DNA of 64,000 bases from Streptomyces gardneri (lineage in GTDB: Bacteria; Actinomycetota; Actinomycetes; Streptomycetales; Streptomycetaceae). The stretch covers positions 1-64,000 of the forward strand of contig NZ_BJMN01000047.1 of assembly GCF_006539185.1 (NCBI RefSeq), written 5' to 3'. The translations under genes were made by a program, and so were the position numbers. Shown here piece after piece: positions 1 to 8,086 of the stretch. Position 1 is the stretch's first letter, and each line of letters opens with the position of its first letter. The notes below the pieces were generated by a model that was not told the DNA's origin, did no database searches, and saw only the letters and a program-made list of their open reading frames with translations.

Positions 1-15
1 CCCCCCGCCCCGCCA

Positions 16-795
16 TTACGGCTTGCGGCCCACCGCGCCGAACTGCGCGACCACGGCGGCCTCTTCGAAGCGCCAGCGCCCGCAGGACACGATGCCCGGC
101 TCCAGCAGGTCGAGGCCGTCGAGGAAGGAGGTGAACTCGGCCCGGCTGCGGGCCGTGATCGGCGGGGTCGCGTTCTCGTTCCAGAACGCCATCGCGGCCT
201 TGTTGCCCTCGCCGCCGAGCTCGGGATCCAGCGTGGGGTGGGTCAGGACCAGGTAGCTGCCCGAGGGAAGGGCGTCCATCAGGGTCTTCACGATCGCCCG
301 GGCCTCGCCTGTGTCCAGGACGAAGTTGAGGATGCCGAGCATCAGCACCGCGACCGGACGGGACAGGTCGAGCGTCTCGCCGGCGGCCGCCAGGATCGTC
401 TCCGGGTCCCGCGCGTCCGCGTCCACGTACTCGGTGACCCCCTCCGGCGCGCTCGTCAGGAGCGCGCGGGCGTGGGTGAGGACGATCGGGTCGTTGTCGA
501 CGTAGACGATCCGGGAGTCGGCGGCGACCCGCTGCGCCACCTCGTGGGTGTTGTCGGCGGTCGGCAGGCCCGTACCGATGTCCAGGAACTGGCGCACGCC
601 CGCGTCGGCGGCCAGATGGGTCACCACCCGGCCGAGGAACGCCCGGTCCGCGCGCGCCACTTCGCCGATGCTCGGGTAGAAGGCGGTGACCTGGTCGCCG
701 ACCGCGCGGTCCACCGGGTAGTTGTCCTTGCCGCCCAGCCAGTAGTTCCACACCCGGGCGTTGTGGGCGATGTCGGTGCGGATCCGGTCGTTCAT
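16..795 (-). CDS. SAM-dependent methyltransferase, DUF574 family
   Basis: The 259-residue protein opens with NDRIRTDIAHNARVWNYWLGG and carries a Rossmann-type SAM site (DIGTGLPT near residue 70, followed by an acidic VYVDNDP strand). This is the pattern of the DUF574/Methyltransf_19 family, which is greatly expanded in Streptomyces. The substrate is not known for most members and cannot be read here. The ATG at 795 overlaps the stop of the upstream glycerophosphodiesterase gene by four bases, so the two are probably translationally coupled. The gene ends with TAA sixteen bases from the window edge. Family call is firm; the target is unknown. Confidence 0.9.
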   Translation of the reverse strand: MNDRIRTDIAHNARVWNYWLGGKDNYPVDRAVGDQVTAFYPSIGEVARADRAFLGRVVTHLAADAGVRQFLDIGTGLPTADNTHEVAQRVAADSRIVYVDNDPIVLTHARALLTSAPEGVTEYVDADARDPETILAAAGETLDLSRPVAVLMLGILNFVLDTGEARAIVKTLMDALPSGSYLVLTHPTLDPELGGEGNKAAMAFWNENATPPITARSRAEFTSFLDGLDLLEPGIVSCGRWRFEEAAVVAQFGAVGRKP

Positions 796-1481
796 GCGCG
801 AGCCTTTCGCAGAGCGGCGGCGAGTGCGTCGACCCGGTTCGTGGTGATCGAGTCGACCCCGTCGAAGATCAGCTTACGCATGCTGCGGGTGGTGTCCGGG
901 GTCCAGGCCGAAACGAGCAGTCCGTCCCGGTGCACCCGCTCGGTCAGCGCCCGACTCACCAGCCCGAAGCGGTAGTTGAGCCACTTCGGACGCACCGCGT
1001 CGAGCAGTATCGGCCGGGGCGGAGCGAGCGTGGTCCACGTCAGGGCGATCTCGGCGGCCGGGTCGGCGGCCCGCACCTGGAGCATCGCGACGGCCCCCGC
1101 GCAGTAGTACACGCGCTCCCCGGCGCCACACTCCCGGACCGTGCCGACGATCCGGCGGACCGAGTCCTCGTTCCCGCCGGGCAGGTCCAGCATCAGCCGG
1201 TGCTCCCCCGCGGTGAGGAGCGCCTCGCGCAGGGTCGGCACCCCGTCGTACGTCAGCTCGCGCAGCTGCTCGTACGAGAGGGCGGACAGGGGCCGGTCGT
1301 GGCCCCAGAGCCGCTTGAGGGTGTCGTCGTGGAGGAGGACGGGCACGCCGTCCTTCGTGAGCCGGACGTCGACCTCGACCGCGTCCGCCCCCCGCTCGAT
1401 CGCCGAGGTGATCGAGGGGAGCGTGTTCTCTCGGACGCGGTACGGGTCGCCGCGGTGACCTACGGCAGTGACAGGGCGCAT
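792..1481 (-). CDS. glycerophosphodiester phosphodiesterase
   Basis: A 229-residue GDPD-family enzyme expected to cleave glycerophosphodiesters into glycerol 3-phosphate and an alcohol. Visible motifs are HRGDPYRVRENT near the N-terminus (catalytic HRG and EN), VEVDVRLTKDGVPVLLHDDTL (metal-binding E-x-D and catalytic His), and the C-terminal barrel strand DGVDSITTNRV. The start at 1481 is chosen because the residues just after it begin the first barrel strand; an in-frame upstream ATG at 1613 would add 44 basic low-complexity residues that read through the adenosine deaminase gene. There is no secretion signal, so it is probably cytoplasmic. It overlaps the methyltransferase gene downstream by ATGA. 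Confidence 0.93.
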   Translation of the reverse strand: MRPVTAVGHRGDPYRVRENTLPSITSAIERGADAVEVDVRLTKDGVPVLLHDDTLKRLWGHDRPLSALSYEQLRELTYDGVPTLREALLTAGEHRLMLDLPGGNEDSVRRIVGTVRECGAGERVYYCAGAVAMLQVRAADPAAEIALTWTTLAPPRPILLDAVRPKWLNYRFGLVSRALTERVHRDGLLVSAWTPDTTRSMRKLIFDGVDSITTNRVDALAAALRKARA

Positions 1482-1500
1482 GGCCCCATTCTCACCGCCG

Positions 1501-2532
1501 TCAGCGAGCCAGCCAGCCGTCCGTGTACGTGTCGATCTCGGCGGTGATCCGGGCCTTGCCGGCCGCGTCGAGGAAGGAGGCCTCCACCGCGTTCTTCGCG
1601 AGGGCGGCGACACCGCGCTCGTCGAGGCCGAGGAGCCGGGCGGCGACCGCGTACTCGTTGTTGAGGTCCGTGCCGAACATCGGCGGGTCGTCGCTGTTGA
1701 TCGTGACGAGGACGCCGGCGTCCACCATCTGCCGGATCGGGTGCTCGTCGAGCGTGGCGACGGCCCGCGTGGCGATGTTGGAGGTCGGGCAGACCTCCAG
1801 GGCGATGCGGTGCTCGGCCAGGTACGCGAGGAGGGCCGGGTCCTGGACCGAGCTGGTGCCGTGGCCGATGCGCTCGGCGCCCAGGTCGTTGATCGCGTCC
1901 CAGATCGTCTCCGGGCCGGTCGTCTCGCCCGCGTGCGGGACGGAGTGCAGACCGGCGGCGCGCGCCAGGTCGAAGTACGGCTTGAACTGCGGGCGCGGGA
2001 CCCCGATCTCGGGGCCGCCGAGACCGAAGGAGACGAGGCCCTCGGGGCGGATCCCGTCGGTCGTGGCGAGCCGCGCGGTCTCCTCGGCGGAGCCGAGGCC
2101 GGCCTCGCCGGGGATGTCGAAGCACCAGCGCAGGATCGTGCCGAACTCGGCCTCGGCCGCCTTGCGGGCGTCCTCGATCGCCGCCATGAAGGCGCGCTCG
2201 TCGATGCCGCGGCGGGTGGAGGAGTACGGGGTGATGGTCAGCTCGGCGTAGCGGATGTTCTGCCGGGCCATGTCCCGGGCGACCTCGAAGGTCAGCAGCC
2301 GGACGTCCTCGGGGGTGCGGACCAGGTCGACGACCGAGAGGTAGACATCGATGAAGTGCGCGAAGTCCGTGAACGTGAAGTAGTCGGTGAGGGCCTCGGG
2401 ATCCGTGGGGACCTTGGAGTCCGGGTGCCGGGCCGCGAGCTCGGCGACGATGCGGGGCGAGGCGGAGCCGACGTGGTGGACGTGGAGCTCGGCCTTGGGC
2501 AGACCCGCGATGAAGGGATGGAGATCGCTCAT
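1501..2532 (-). CDS. adenosine deaminase
   Basis: The 343-residue protein is a metal-dependent amidohydrolase of the adenosine/AMP deaminase family. It shows the N-terminal metal motif H-V-H (residues 17 and 19), the catalytic HAGET loop, the third metal ligand in ERIGHG, and the SDDP motif containing the metal-binding Asp. The family converts adenosine to inosine in purine salvage. The first motif reads HVHHVGSA rather than the usual HLDG or HNHLRG form, so exact substrate preference (adenosine, adenine or a derivative) is not certain. The start at 2532 gives the usual length of about 340 residues. It is divergent from the DUF4190 gene, with 75 bases between them. Confidence 0.88.
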   Translation of the reverse strand: MSDLHPFIAGLPKAELHVHHVGSASPRIVAELAARHPDSKVPTDPEALTDYFTFTDFAHFIDVYLSVVDLVRTPEDVRLLTFEVARDMARQNIRYAELTITPYSSTRRGIDERAFMAAIEDARKAAEAEFGTILRWCFDIPGEAGLGSAEETARLATTDGIRPEGLVSFGLGGPEIGVPRPQFKPYFDLARAAGLHSVPHAGETTGPETIWDAINDLGAERIGHGTSSVQDPALLAYLAEHRIALEVCPTSNIATRAVATLDEHPIRQMVDAGVLVTINSDDPPMFGTDLNNEYAVAARLLGLDERGVAALAKNAVEASFLDAAGKARITAEIDTYTDGWLAR

Positions 2533-2607
2533 CGGGTCATCGTAGGCCGGGCGGTTCCACCTCAGGGGTGAGGTCGTAACATGGCGTGACCACGATGGGG
2601 GAGGCCC

Positions 2608-3273
2608 ATGTCTGACAACCGAGACCAGCCGCAGGGCGGGTACGACCCGGCGGACCCGTGGGCTCCGCCGAACCGCGACGGTGTGGAGCTGAGCAAGCCC
2701 GTGACGCCGGCGACCCCGCCGGTGCACGACCAGATGACCGTCACGTCCATGCCGGCCGTGAACGACGTCCCGCCGCCGCCGGTCGCCCCCGGCGGCCCGG
2801 CGGCCACGCCCGGCTACGGCTACCCGGCGGCCACTCCGCCGGCCGGTGCCTACGGGTACCCGTCCGCCGCGAGCACGCCGGCCGCCGCGCCGGTCCCGCC
2901 GGCCGGGGCGGGGTACGCGTACCCCTCCTACGGCGTCGGGTACGGCAGCCAGCCGCCCGGCTGGCAGCAGCCGTCCAACGGCATGGGCATCGCCTCGATG
3001 GTGCTCGGCATCATCGCGGCGGTCGGCTTCTGCCTGTACGGCCTCAACATCATCCTCGGCATCCTTGCCCTGATCTTCGGCATCATCGGCATGAAGAAGG
3101 CCGGCCGGGGCGAGGCCACCAACCGGGGCATGGCGCTCGCGGGCGTCATCCTCGGCTCGGTCGGCATCGTCGTCGGCTCCGTCGTCCTGGGCCTCATCAT
3201 CTGGGCCGCCACGCAGGACTCCTCCTATGACGGGGACCCGTACAACAGCCTGGTGGTCGAGAGCACGCGCTAG
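2608..3273 (+). CDS. DUF4190 membrane protein with proline-rich N-terminus
   Basis: A 221-residue protein. Roughly the first 120 residues are rich in Pro, Ala, Gly and Tyr and probably disordered. They are followed by two hydrophobic helices (around IASMVLGIIAAVGFCLYGLNI and the segment after GEATNRGMALAGVILG) joined by a short basic loop, KKAGRG. This hairpin with repeated GMA/GMG-hGhhhG signatures is typical of DUF4190 proteins. Function is unknown; the disordered tail suggests a protein-binding role at the membrane. A good ribosome site (GGGGGAGG) precedes the ATG. A strong palindrome lies just after the stop. Confidence 0.85.
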   Translation: MSDNRDQPQGGYDPADPWAPPNRDGVELSKPVTPATPPVHDQMTVTSMPAVNDVPPPPVAPGGPAATPGYGYPAATPPAGAYGYPSAASTPAAAPVPPAGAGYAYPSYGVGYGSQPPGWQQPSNGMGIASMVLGIIAAVGFCLYGLNIILGILALIFGIIGMKKAGRGEATNRGMALAGVILGSVGIVVGSVVLGLIIWAATQDSSYDGDPYNSLVVESTR

Positions 3274-3289
3274 CGGTACCGGCATGCCA

Positions 3290-3326
3290 CAGGGCCCCGC
3301 ACCTCATGATGAGGTGCGGGGCCCTG
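3290..3326. terminator. bidirectional terminator hairpin
   Basis: Two perfect 18-base arms (CAGGGCCCCGCACCTCAT and its complement) flank a single central base. The hairpin lies between the convergent DUF4190 and NADAR genes, so it can end transcription from both sides. There is no U tract, as is common in high-GC actinobacteria. Confidence 0.9.
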
Positions 3327-3336
3327 TCGCTTGCTC

Positions 3337-3885
3337 TCAGCCGTTCCGCAGCCGGTCCCTGGCCTCCATCAGGGCGAAGCCCAGGAGGTTCAGGCCGCGC
3401 CAGCGGGCCGGATCGTGGGCGCCGGGGTCGTCGGCGGCGAGCCCGATGCCCCAGACCCGGTCCATCGGGCTCGCCTCCACGAGGACGCGGGTGCCCGTAC
3501 CGAGGAGATACGCCCGCAGGGACTCGTTCGAGGAGAACTTGTGGACGCTGCCCTCGACGACGATGCCGAGGCGCTCCCGCTGCCACACCGTCTCGTCGAA
3601 GTTCCGCACGAGCCGGCCGGCCTTCTTCGCCTCCGCGGGGGTGCCGGCGGCGAGCGCCGCGCCCTCGGCGTCCGCGTCGCCGAAGAGGCGCGCCTTGGCC
3701 GCCATCATCCAGTGCTCGGCGGTCGCGTACCGCACGCCGTCGACCACGAAGGGTGCCGGCCACCACTGACTCAGGCAGCTCGCCGAGAGCCGTCCGTCGG
3801 GGTGCGGGCGATGGCCCCAGAAAAGCAGCCATTTGACGTGCTCACCGGCGTTGACCTGCTGTGTCAGCTCGTCGATCTTGTTCAT
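3337..3885 (-). CDS. NADAR family protein (DUF1768, RibX-like)
   Basis: A 182-residue protein with the NADAR fold signature: WLLFWGH near the start, then LSQWWPAPFVVDGVRYATAEHWMMAAKARLFGD, and the C-terminal DRVWGIGL..GLNLLGFALM. Family members act on ADP-ribosylated or riboflavin-pathway N-glycosides; some hydrolyse N-glycosidic bonds of ADP-ribosylated guanine. The Glu in the AEHW motif is the expected catalytic residue. The ATG at 3885 is preferred over one 18 codons upstream because it begins just before the conserved region. It has no obvious Shine-Dalgarno, and a CAGAAT-like -10 lies seven bases upstream, so a leaderless mRNA is possible. No riboflavin or toxin gene is adjacent. Confidence 0.88.
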   Translation of the reverse strand: MNKIDELTQQVNAGEHVKWLLFWGHRPHPDGRLSASCLSQWWPAPFVVDGVRYATAEHWMMAAKARLFGDADAEGAALAAGTPAEAKKAGRLVRNFDETVWQRERLGIVVEGSVHKFSSNESLRAYLLGTGTRVLVEASPMDRVWGIGLAADDPGAHDPARWRGLNLLGFALMEARDRLRNG

Positions 3886-3914
3886 GCACGCGATTCTGGC
3901 ATTCGCCACGGACA

Positions 3915-3926
3915 CTCCGTACGGAG
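3915..3926. promoter_or_regulatory. 12-bp palindrome upstream of the NADAR gene
   Basis: The perfect palindrome CTCCGTACGGAG lies 30 bases upstream of the NADAR start, in the divergent spacer shared with the polyamine operon. It could be an operator; no regulator can be assigned from sequence. Confidence 0.35.
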
Positions 3927-3957
3927 ATTTTCCGGCCACCTCGACACATGGTCGACC

Positions 3958-3993
3958 GATTCCGTTGCGTAACCAAAAGGCAACAACGGAATC
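3958..3993. promoter_or_regulatory. inverted repeat upstream of the polyamine operon promoter
   Basis: Perfect 10-base arms GATTCCGTTG and CAACGGAATC are separated by 16 bases. The right arm ends two bases before the proposed -35 box at 3996. This is a likely operator or activator site for the polyamine operon. The PucR-type protein encoded at 21532 is one candidate regulator, but nothing in the sequence proves it. Confidence 0.5.
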
Positions 3994-3995
3994 AC

Positions 3996-4024
3996 TTGTT
4001 GGGGTGGCATCCTCATGTCAGGAT
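3996..4024 (+). promoter_or_regulatory. predicted promoter of the polyamine operon
   Basis: TTGTTG (3996-4001) and CAGGAT (4019-4024) are separated by exactly 17 bases, a fair match to a vegetative sigma-factor promoter. Transcription would start near 4031, giving a leader of about 30 bases before the aldehyde dehydrogenase ATG. Inferred from spacing and consensus only. Confidence 0.5.
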
Positions 4025-4060
4025 CGGCACTCAATTCGAGCTGGGACAACGGAGAGCGTC

Positions 4061-5575
4061 ATGGGCAACCGCTTCCAGGTGACGGACCGCTTCGCGGACG
4101 GCGCACAGTACATCGGCGGACGGCTCCGGGCCGGAACCTCCGACCGGGAACACACGATCGTCAACCCCGCGACCGGCGAGGGTGTCTACACCTACCGTCT
4201 CGCCTCCGTCGCCGACGTCGACGAGGCCGTCGCCGCCGCCAAGGCCGCCTTCCCCGGCTGGTCGGGCGCCACCCCGGGCGAGCGCTCCGACGCGCTCCAC
4301 CGCTTCGCCGGCGTCCTCGCCGACTGGGCCGAGGACATCGCGCGGGTCGAGTCGCTCCAGGCGGGCAAGCCGCTCCGGCTCACCACCGAGTTCGACGTAC
4401 CGGGCACCATCGACAACACCGCCTTCTTCGCGGGCGCCGCCCGCCACCTCCAGGGCCAGGCGGCCGCCGAGTACAGCGGCGACCACACCTCCTACATCCG
4501 GCGCGAGGCGATCGGCGTCATCGGCTCCATCGCCCCCTGGAACTACCCGCTCCAGATGGCGGCCTGGAAGATCCTCCCGGCGATCGCCGCCGGCAACACG
4601 ATCGTCCTGAAGCCCGCCGAGGTCACCCCGCTGACCTCGCTGATGTTCGCGCAGGCCGCGACCGAGGCCGGTATCCCCGACGGCGTCATCAACATCGTCA
4701 GCGGCTCCGGGCGGGTCGTCGGCGAGCACCTCGTCGGCCACCCCGACGTCGTCATGACCTCCTTCACCGGCTCCACCCCGGTCGGCAAGCGGGTCGCCGA
4801 GGTCGCCACCGCCACCGTGAAGCGGCTGCACCTCGAACTCGGCGGCAAGGCCCCCTTCGTCGTCTTCGACGACGCCGACCTGGAGGCCGCCGCCAACGGC
4901 GCCGTCGCCGCCTCCCTCATCAACACCGGCCAGGACTGCACCGCCGCCACCCGCGCCTACGTCCAGCGCCCGCTCTTCGACGCCTTCGTCGCCCGGGTCG
5001 CCGAGCTGATGGAGTCGGTCCGCGTCGGCGACCCCTTCGACGCCGCCACCGACCTCGGCCCGCTGGTCAGCCACGCCCAGCGCGACAGCGTCGCCGGCTT
5101 CGTCGAGCGCGCCCGCGGCTACGCCACCGTCGTCTGCGGCGGCGAAGCCCCGCAGGGTGACCTGAAGGACGGCGCGTACTATCGTCCGACCCTGATCACC
5201 GGCGCCGCGCAGGACAGCGAGGTCGTGCAGTCGGAGATCTTCGGACCGGTCCTGGTGGCCCTGCCCTTCGACAGCGACGACGAGGGCATCCGGCTCGCCA
5301 ACGACACCCCGTACGGCCTCGCCGCCTCCGCCTGGAGCCGTGACGTCTTCCGGGCGAACCGCGCCACGCGGGAGCTCCGGGCGGGCTGCGTCTGGGTCAA
5401 CGACCACATCCCGATCATCAGCGAGATGCCGCACGGCGGCACCAAGGCATCGGGATACGGAAAGGACATGTCGGTGTACTCCTTCGAGGAGTACACGCAG
5501 GTCAAGCACGTGATGTTCGACAACACCGCGGTGGCCGCGAAGGACTGGCACCGCACGATCTTCGGGGACCGATAG
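4061..5575 (+). CDS. aldehyde dehydrogenase, probable 4-aminobutyraldehyde dehydrogenase
   Basis: A 504-residue NAD(P)-dependent aldehyde dehydrogenase. The NAD-binding turn SFTGSTPVGKRV, the general base Glu259 in LELGGKAP, and the nucleophile Cys293 in NTGQDCTA are all present. The closest functional group is the PatD/betaine-aldehyde type. It leads a six-gene operon with a complete polyamine ABC transporter and an FAD amine oxidase, so its likely substrate is the aminoaldehyde made from putrescine or another polyamine, giving 4-aminobutyrate. The ATG at 4061 has a GGAGAG ribosome site; longer in-frame reading upstream crosses the promoter and operator. Exact substrate is inferred. Confidence 0.88.
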   Translation: MGNRFQVTDRFADGAQYIGGRLRAGTSDREHTIVNPATGEGVYTYRLASVADVDEAVAAAKAAFPGWSGATPGERSDALHRFAGVLADWAEDIARVESLQAGKPLRLTTEFDVPGTIDNTAFFAGAARHLQGQAAAEYSGDHTSYIRREAIGVIGSIAPWNYPLQMAAWKILPAIAAGNTIVLKPAEVTPLTSLMFAQAATEAGIPDGVINIVSGSGRVVGEHLVGHPDVVMTSFTGSTPVGKRVAEVATATVKRLHLELGGKAPFVVFDDADLEAAANGAVAASLINTGQDCTAATRAYVQRPLFDAFVARVAELMESVRVGDPFDAATDLGPLVSHAQRDSVAGFVERARGYATVVCGGEAPQGDLKDGAYYRPTLITGAAQDSEVVQSEIFGPVLVALPFDSDDEGIRLANDTPYGLAASAWSRDVFRANRATRELRAGCVWVNDHIPIISEMPHGGTKASGYGKDMSVYSFEEYTQVKHVMFDNTAVAAKDWHRTIFGDR

Positions 5576-5625
5576 CACTTCGCCGCCCGACCAGCGGCTC
5601 CCACCATCCCGAAAGGGCACAGCGC

Positions 5626-6873
5626 ATGGAGCAGTACGAGCCCGAAAGCCTGTCCGCGGCGCAGCTTGCGGCGATGCGGCGCAGCATGACGAGTGGCCGG
5701 GGCGCCCTCAGCCGCCGTTCGATGCTGCGCGCGGGTGGCGTCGGCGCGCTCACGGTCGGCGGTCTCGCCGGCCTGAGCGCCTGTGGGATCCCGCCGGCCA
5801 AGCGGGAGGGACAGGGTCCCGCCTCCGCCGACGACTCGGCCAAGGAGAAGAGCATCGCCTTCTCCAACTGGACCGAGTACATGGACATCAGCGAGGACGA
5901 GAAGTCGCGTCCGACGCTGGAGGCGTTCACGAAACGCACCGGGATCAAGGTCAAGTACACCGAGGACATCAACGACAACGTCGAGTTCTTCGGCAAGATC
6001 AAGCCGCAGCTCGCGGCCGGTCAGGACACCGGCCGCGACCTGATCTGCGTCACCGACTGGCTCGCCGCCCGGATGATCCGGCTCGGCTGGGCGCAGAAGC
6101 TCGACCCCTCGAACCTGCCCAACGCCTACGCGAACCTCTCCGCCCAGTTCCGGCGCCCCGACTGGGACCCGGGCCGCGCCTACTCGTACCCGTGGACGGG
6201 CATCTCCACCGTCATCGCGTACAACTCCAAGGCGACCGGCGGCAAGAAGGTCGACTCGGTCACCCAGCTCCTCGACGACCCCTCCCTCAAGGGCCGGGTC
6301 GGCTTCCTCACCGAGATGCGCGACACCGTCGGCATGACCCTGCTCGACATGGGCAAGGACCCGGGGAAGTTCACCGACGCCGAGTACGACGAGGCGATAG
6401 GCCGGCTCCAGAAGGGCGTCGACAAGAAGCAGATACGTCGCTTCACCGGCAACGACTACACCTCCGACCTGGACAAGGGCGACCTGGCGGCCTGTCTCGC
6501 CTGGGCCGGTGACGTCATCCAGCTCCAGGCGGACAACCCCGACATCAAGTTCGCCATCCCGTCCGCCGGATACATCACCTCCAGCGACAACCTGCTCGTC
6601 CCCGCGCAGGCCAGGCACAAGACCAACGCCGAGAAGCTCATCGACCACTACTACGAGCTTCCCGTCGCCGCGCAGCTCGCCGCGTACATCAACTACGTCT
6701 GCCCCGTCGACGGGGTGAAGGACGAGCTCGCCAAGATCGACCCCGAGCTCGCGAACAACACGCTGATCCTCCCGGACAAGGCCATGGCCAAGAAGTCGCG
6801 CGCCTTCCGCTCGCTCACCAGCGCGGAGGAGACGGCGTACGAGGAGAAGTTCGCCAAGCTCATCGGCGCCTGA
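5626..6873 (+). CDS. polyamine ABC transporter substrate-binding lipoprotein (PotD-like)
   Basis: A 415-residue solute-binding protein. The N-terminus has a twin-arginine signal (SRRSMLRAGG) followed by a hydrophobic stretch and a lipobox ending LSAC, so it should be exported by Tat and lipid-anchored outside the membrane. The mature part matches the PotD/PotF type: an early FSNWTEYMD strand, DLICVTDWLAARMIRLGWAQKLD, and PWTGISTVIAYN. It should deliver spermidine or putrescine to the permeases encoded downstream. Fifty bases separate it from the dehydrogenase stop, with an AAAGGG ribosome site and no hairpin, so it belongs to the same transcript. Confidence 0.92.
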   Translation: MEQYEPESLSAAQLAAMRRSMTSGRGALSRRSMLRAGGVGALTVGGLAGLSACGIPPAKREGQGPASADDSAKEKSIAFSNWTEYMDISEDEKSRPTLEAFTKRTGIKVKYTEDINDNVEFFGKIKPQLAAGQDTGRDLICVTDWLAARMIRLGWAQKLDPSNLPNAYANLSAQFRRPDWDPGRAYSYPWTGISTVIAYNSKATGGKKVDSVTQLLDDPSLKGRVGFLTEMRDTVGMTLLDMGKDPGKFTDAEYDEAIGRLQKGVDKKQIRRFTGNDYTSDLDKGDLAACLAWAGDVIQLQADNPDIKFAIPSAGYITSSDNLLVPAQARHKTNAEKLIDHYYELPVAAQLAAYINYVCPVDGVKDELAKIDPELANNTLILPDKAMAKKSRAFRSLTSAEETAYEEKFAKLIGA

Positions 6874-6916
6874 GCCCGACGTCGTCCACCTCTCTCACTC
6901 CCTGGGACAGCAACCC

Positions 6917-8086
6917 ATGACTGACAAGACTGCTCACACCGGAAAGAACACTGGCGGCGGCGACGTCCGTCTCACCGGGATCAGCAAGGCGTACGGCTCC
7001 TTCACCGCCGTCCACCCGCTCGACCTGACCGTCCCGCAGGGCTCCTTCTTCGCCCTGCTCGGCGCCTCCGGCTGCGGAAAGACCACCACGCTGCGCATGA
7101 TCGCCGGCCTGGAGGACCCGAGCACCGGCACCATCTTCCTCGGCGACAAGGACGTCACGGACCTTCCGCCGTACAAGCGGCCGGTCAACACCGTCTTCCA
7201 GTCCTACGCGCTCTTCCCGCACATGGACATTTCCGAGAACATCGCCTTCGGTCTGCGCCGCCGCGGCATCAAGTCCGTGAAGAAGCAGGTCGACGACATG
7301 CTGGAGCTCGTCCAGCTCGGCGACAAGGCCCGCCACAAGCCGCACCAGCTCTCCGGCGGCCAGCAGCAGCGCGTCGCCGTGGCCCGCGCGCTCATCAACC
7401 ACCCGCAGGTCCTGCTCCTCGACGAGCCGCTCGGCGCCCTCGACCTCAAGCTGCGCCGCCAGATGCAGCTGGAGCTCAAGCGCATCCAGACCGAGGTCGG
7501 CATCACCTTCGTCCACGTCACCCACGACCAGGAGGAGGCCATGACCATGGCCGACCAGGTCGCGGTGATGAACGGTGGCCGCGTCGAGCAGCTCGGCGCC
7601 CCCGCCGACCTGTACGAGAACCCGCAGACGACCTTCGTCGCCAACTTCCTCGGCACCTCGAACCTCATCGAGGCCGAGGTCCTGGAGACCGGTTCCGACG
7701 TGGTGGTCACGGCCGGCGGCGGCAAGCTCCGGGTGCCCGGCGACCGCTGTACCTCCGCCGTCCGCCAGGGCGGCAAGGTGCTCGTCGGCGTCCGCCCCGA
7801 GAAGATCTCGCTCGCGCACGCCGACGACGCGGGCTCGATAGCCGACGGCCGCAACCGGGTCACCGGCCGGATCGTCGACTCCTCCTTCATCGGTGTCTCC
7901 ACGCAGTACGTGGTGAACTCGCCGGCGGGCGCGGAGCTCCAGGTCTACGAGCAGAACATTGAAAGGGACGCGCGACTCCGCCCGGGGGCCGAGGTCGTCC
8001 TGCACTGGAACCCGGCGCACACCTTCGGGCTCGACGCCGCGCAGGACATCGATGCGGGAGTCGAGACGGTGGAGGACGCCGGATGA
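6917..8086 (+). CDS. potA: polyamine ABC transporter ATP-binding protein (PotA-like)
   Basis: A 389-residue ABC ATPase. It contains Walker A GASGCGKT (residues 49-56), the Q-loop in NTVFQSYALFPHMD, signature LSGGQQQRVAVARAL, Walker B VLLLDEPLGALD, and the switch His in THDQEEAMTMAD. The C-terminal third, from about residue 240, is a TOBE domain as in PotA/MalK-type importers. It energises the two permeases that follow. Its stop overlaps the first permease ATG by four bases. Symbol is by family and context; the transported polyamine is not shown by the sequence. Confidence 0.92.
   Translation: MTDKTAHTGKNTGGGDVRLTGISKAYGSFTAVHPLDLTVPQGSFFALLGASGCGKTTTLRMIAGLEDPSTGTIFLGDKDVTDLPPYKRPVNTVFQSYALFPHMDISENIAFGLRRRGIKSVKKQVDDMLELVQLGDKARHKPHQLSGGQQQRVAVARALINHPQVLLLDEPLGALDLKLRRQMQLELKRIQTEVGITFVHVTHDQEEAMTMADQVAVMNGGRVEQLGAPADLYENPQTTFVANFLGTSNLIEAEVLETGSDVVVTAGGGKLRVPGDRCTSAVRQGGKVLVGVRPEKISLAHADDAGSIADGRNRVTGRIVDSSFIGVSTQYVVNSPAGAELQVYEQNIERDARLRPGAEVVLHWNPAHTFGLDAAQDIDAGVETVEDAG

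Noticed and set aside
2559..2574. ACCTCA-GGGG-TGAGGT between the deaminase and DUF4190 genes as an operator
   Set aside because: Six-base arms are expected by chance at this scale and no promoter could be placed around it.
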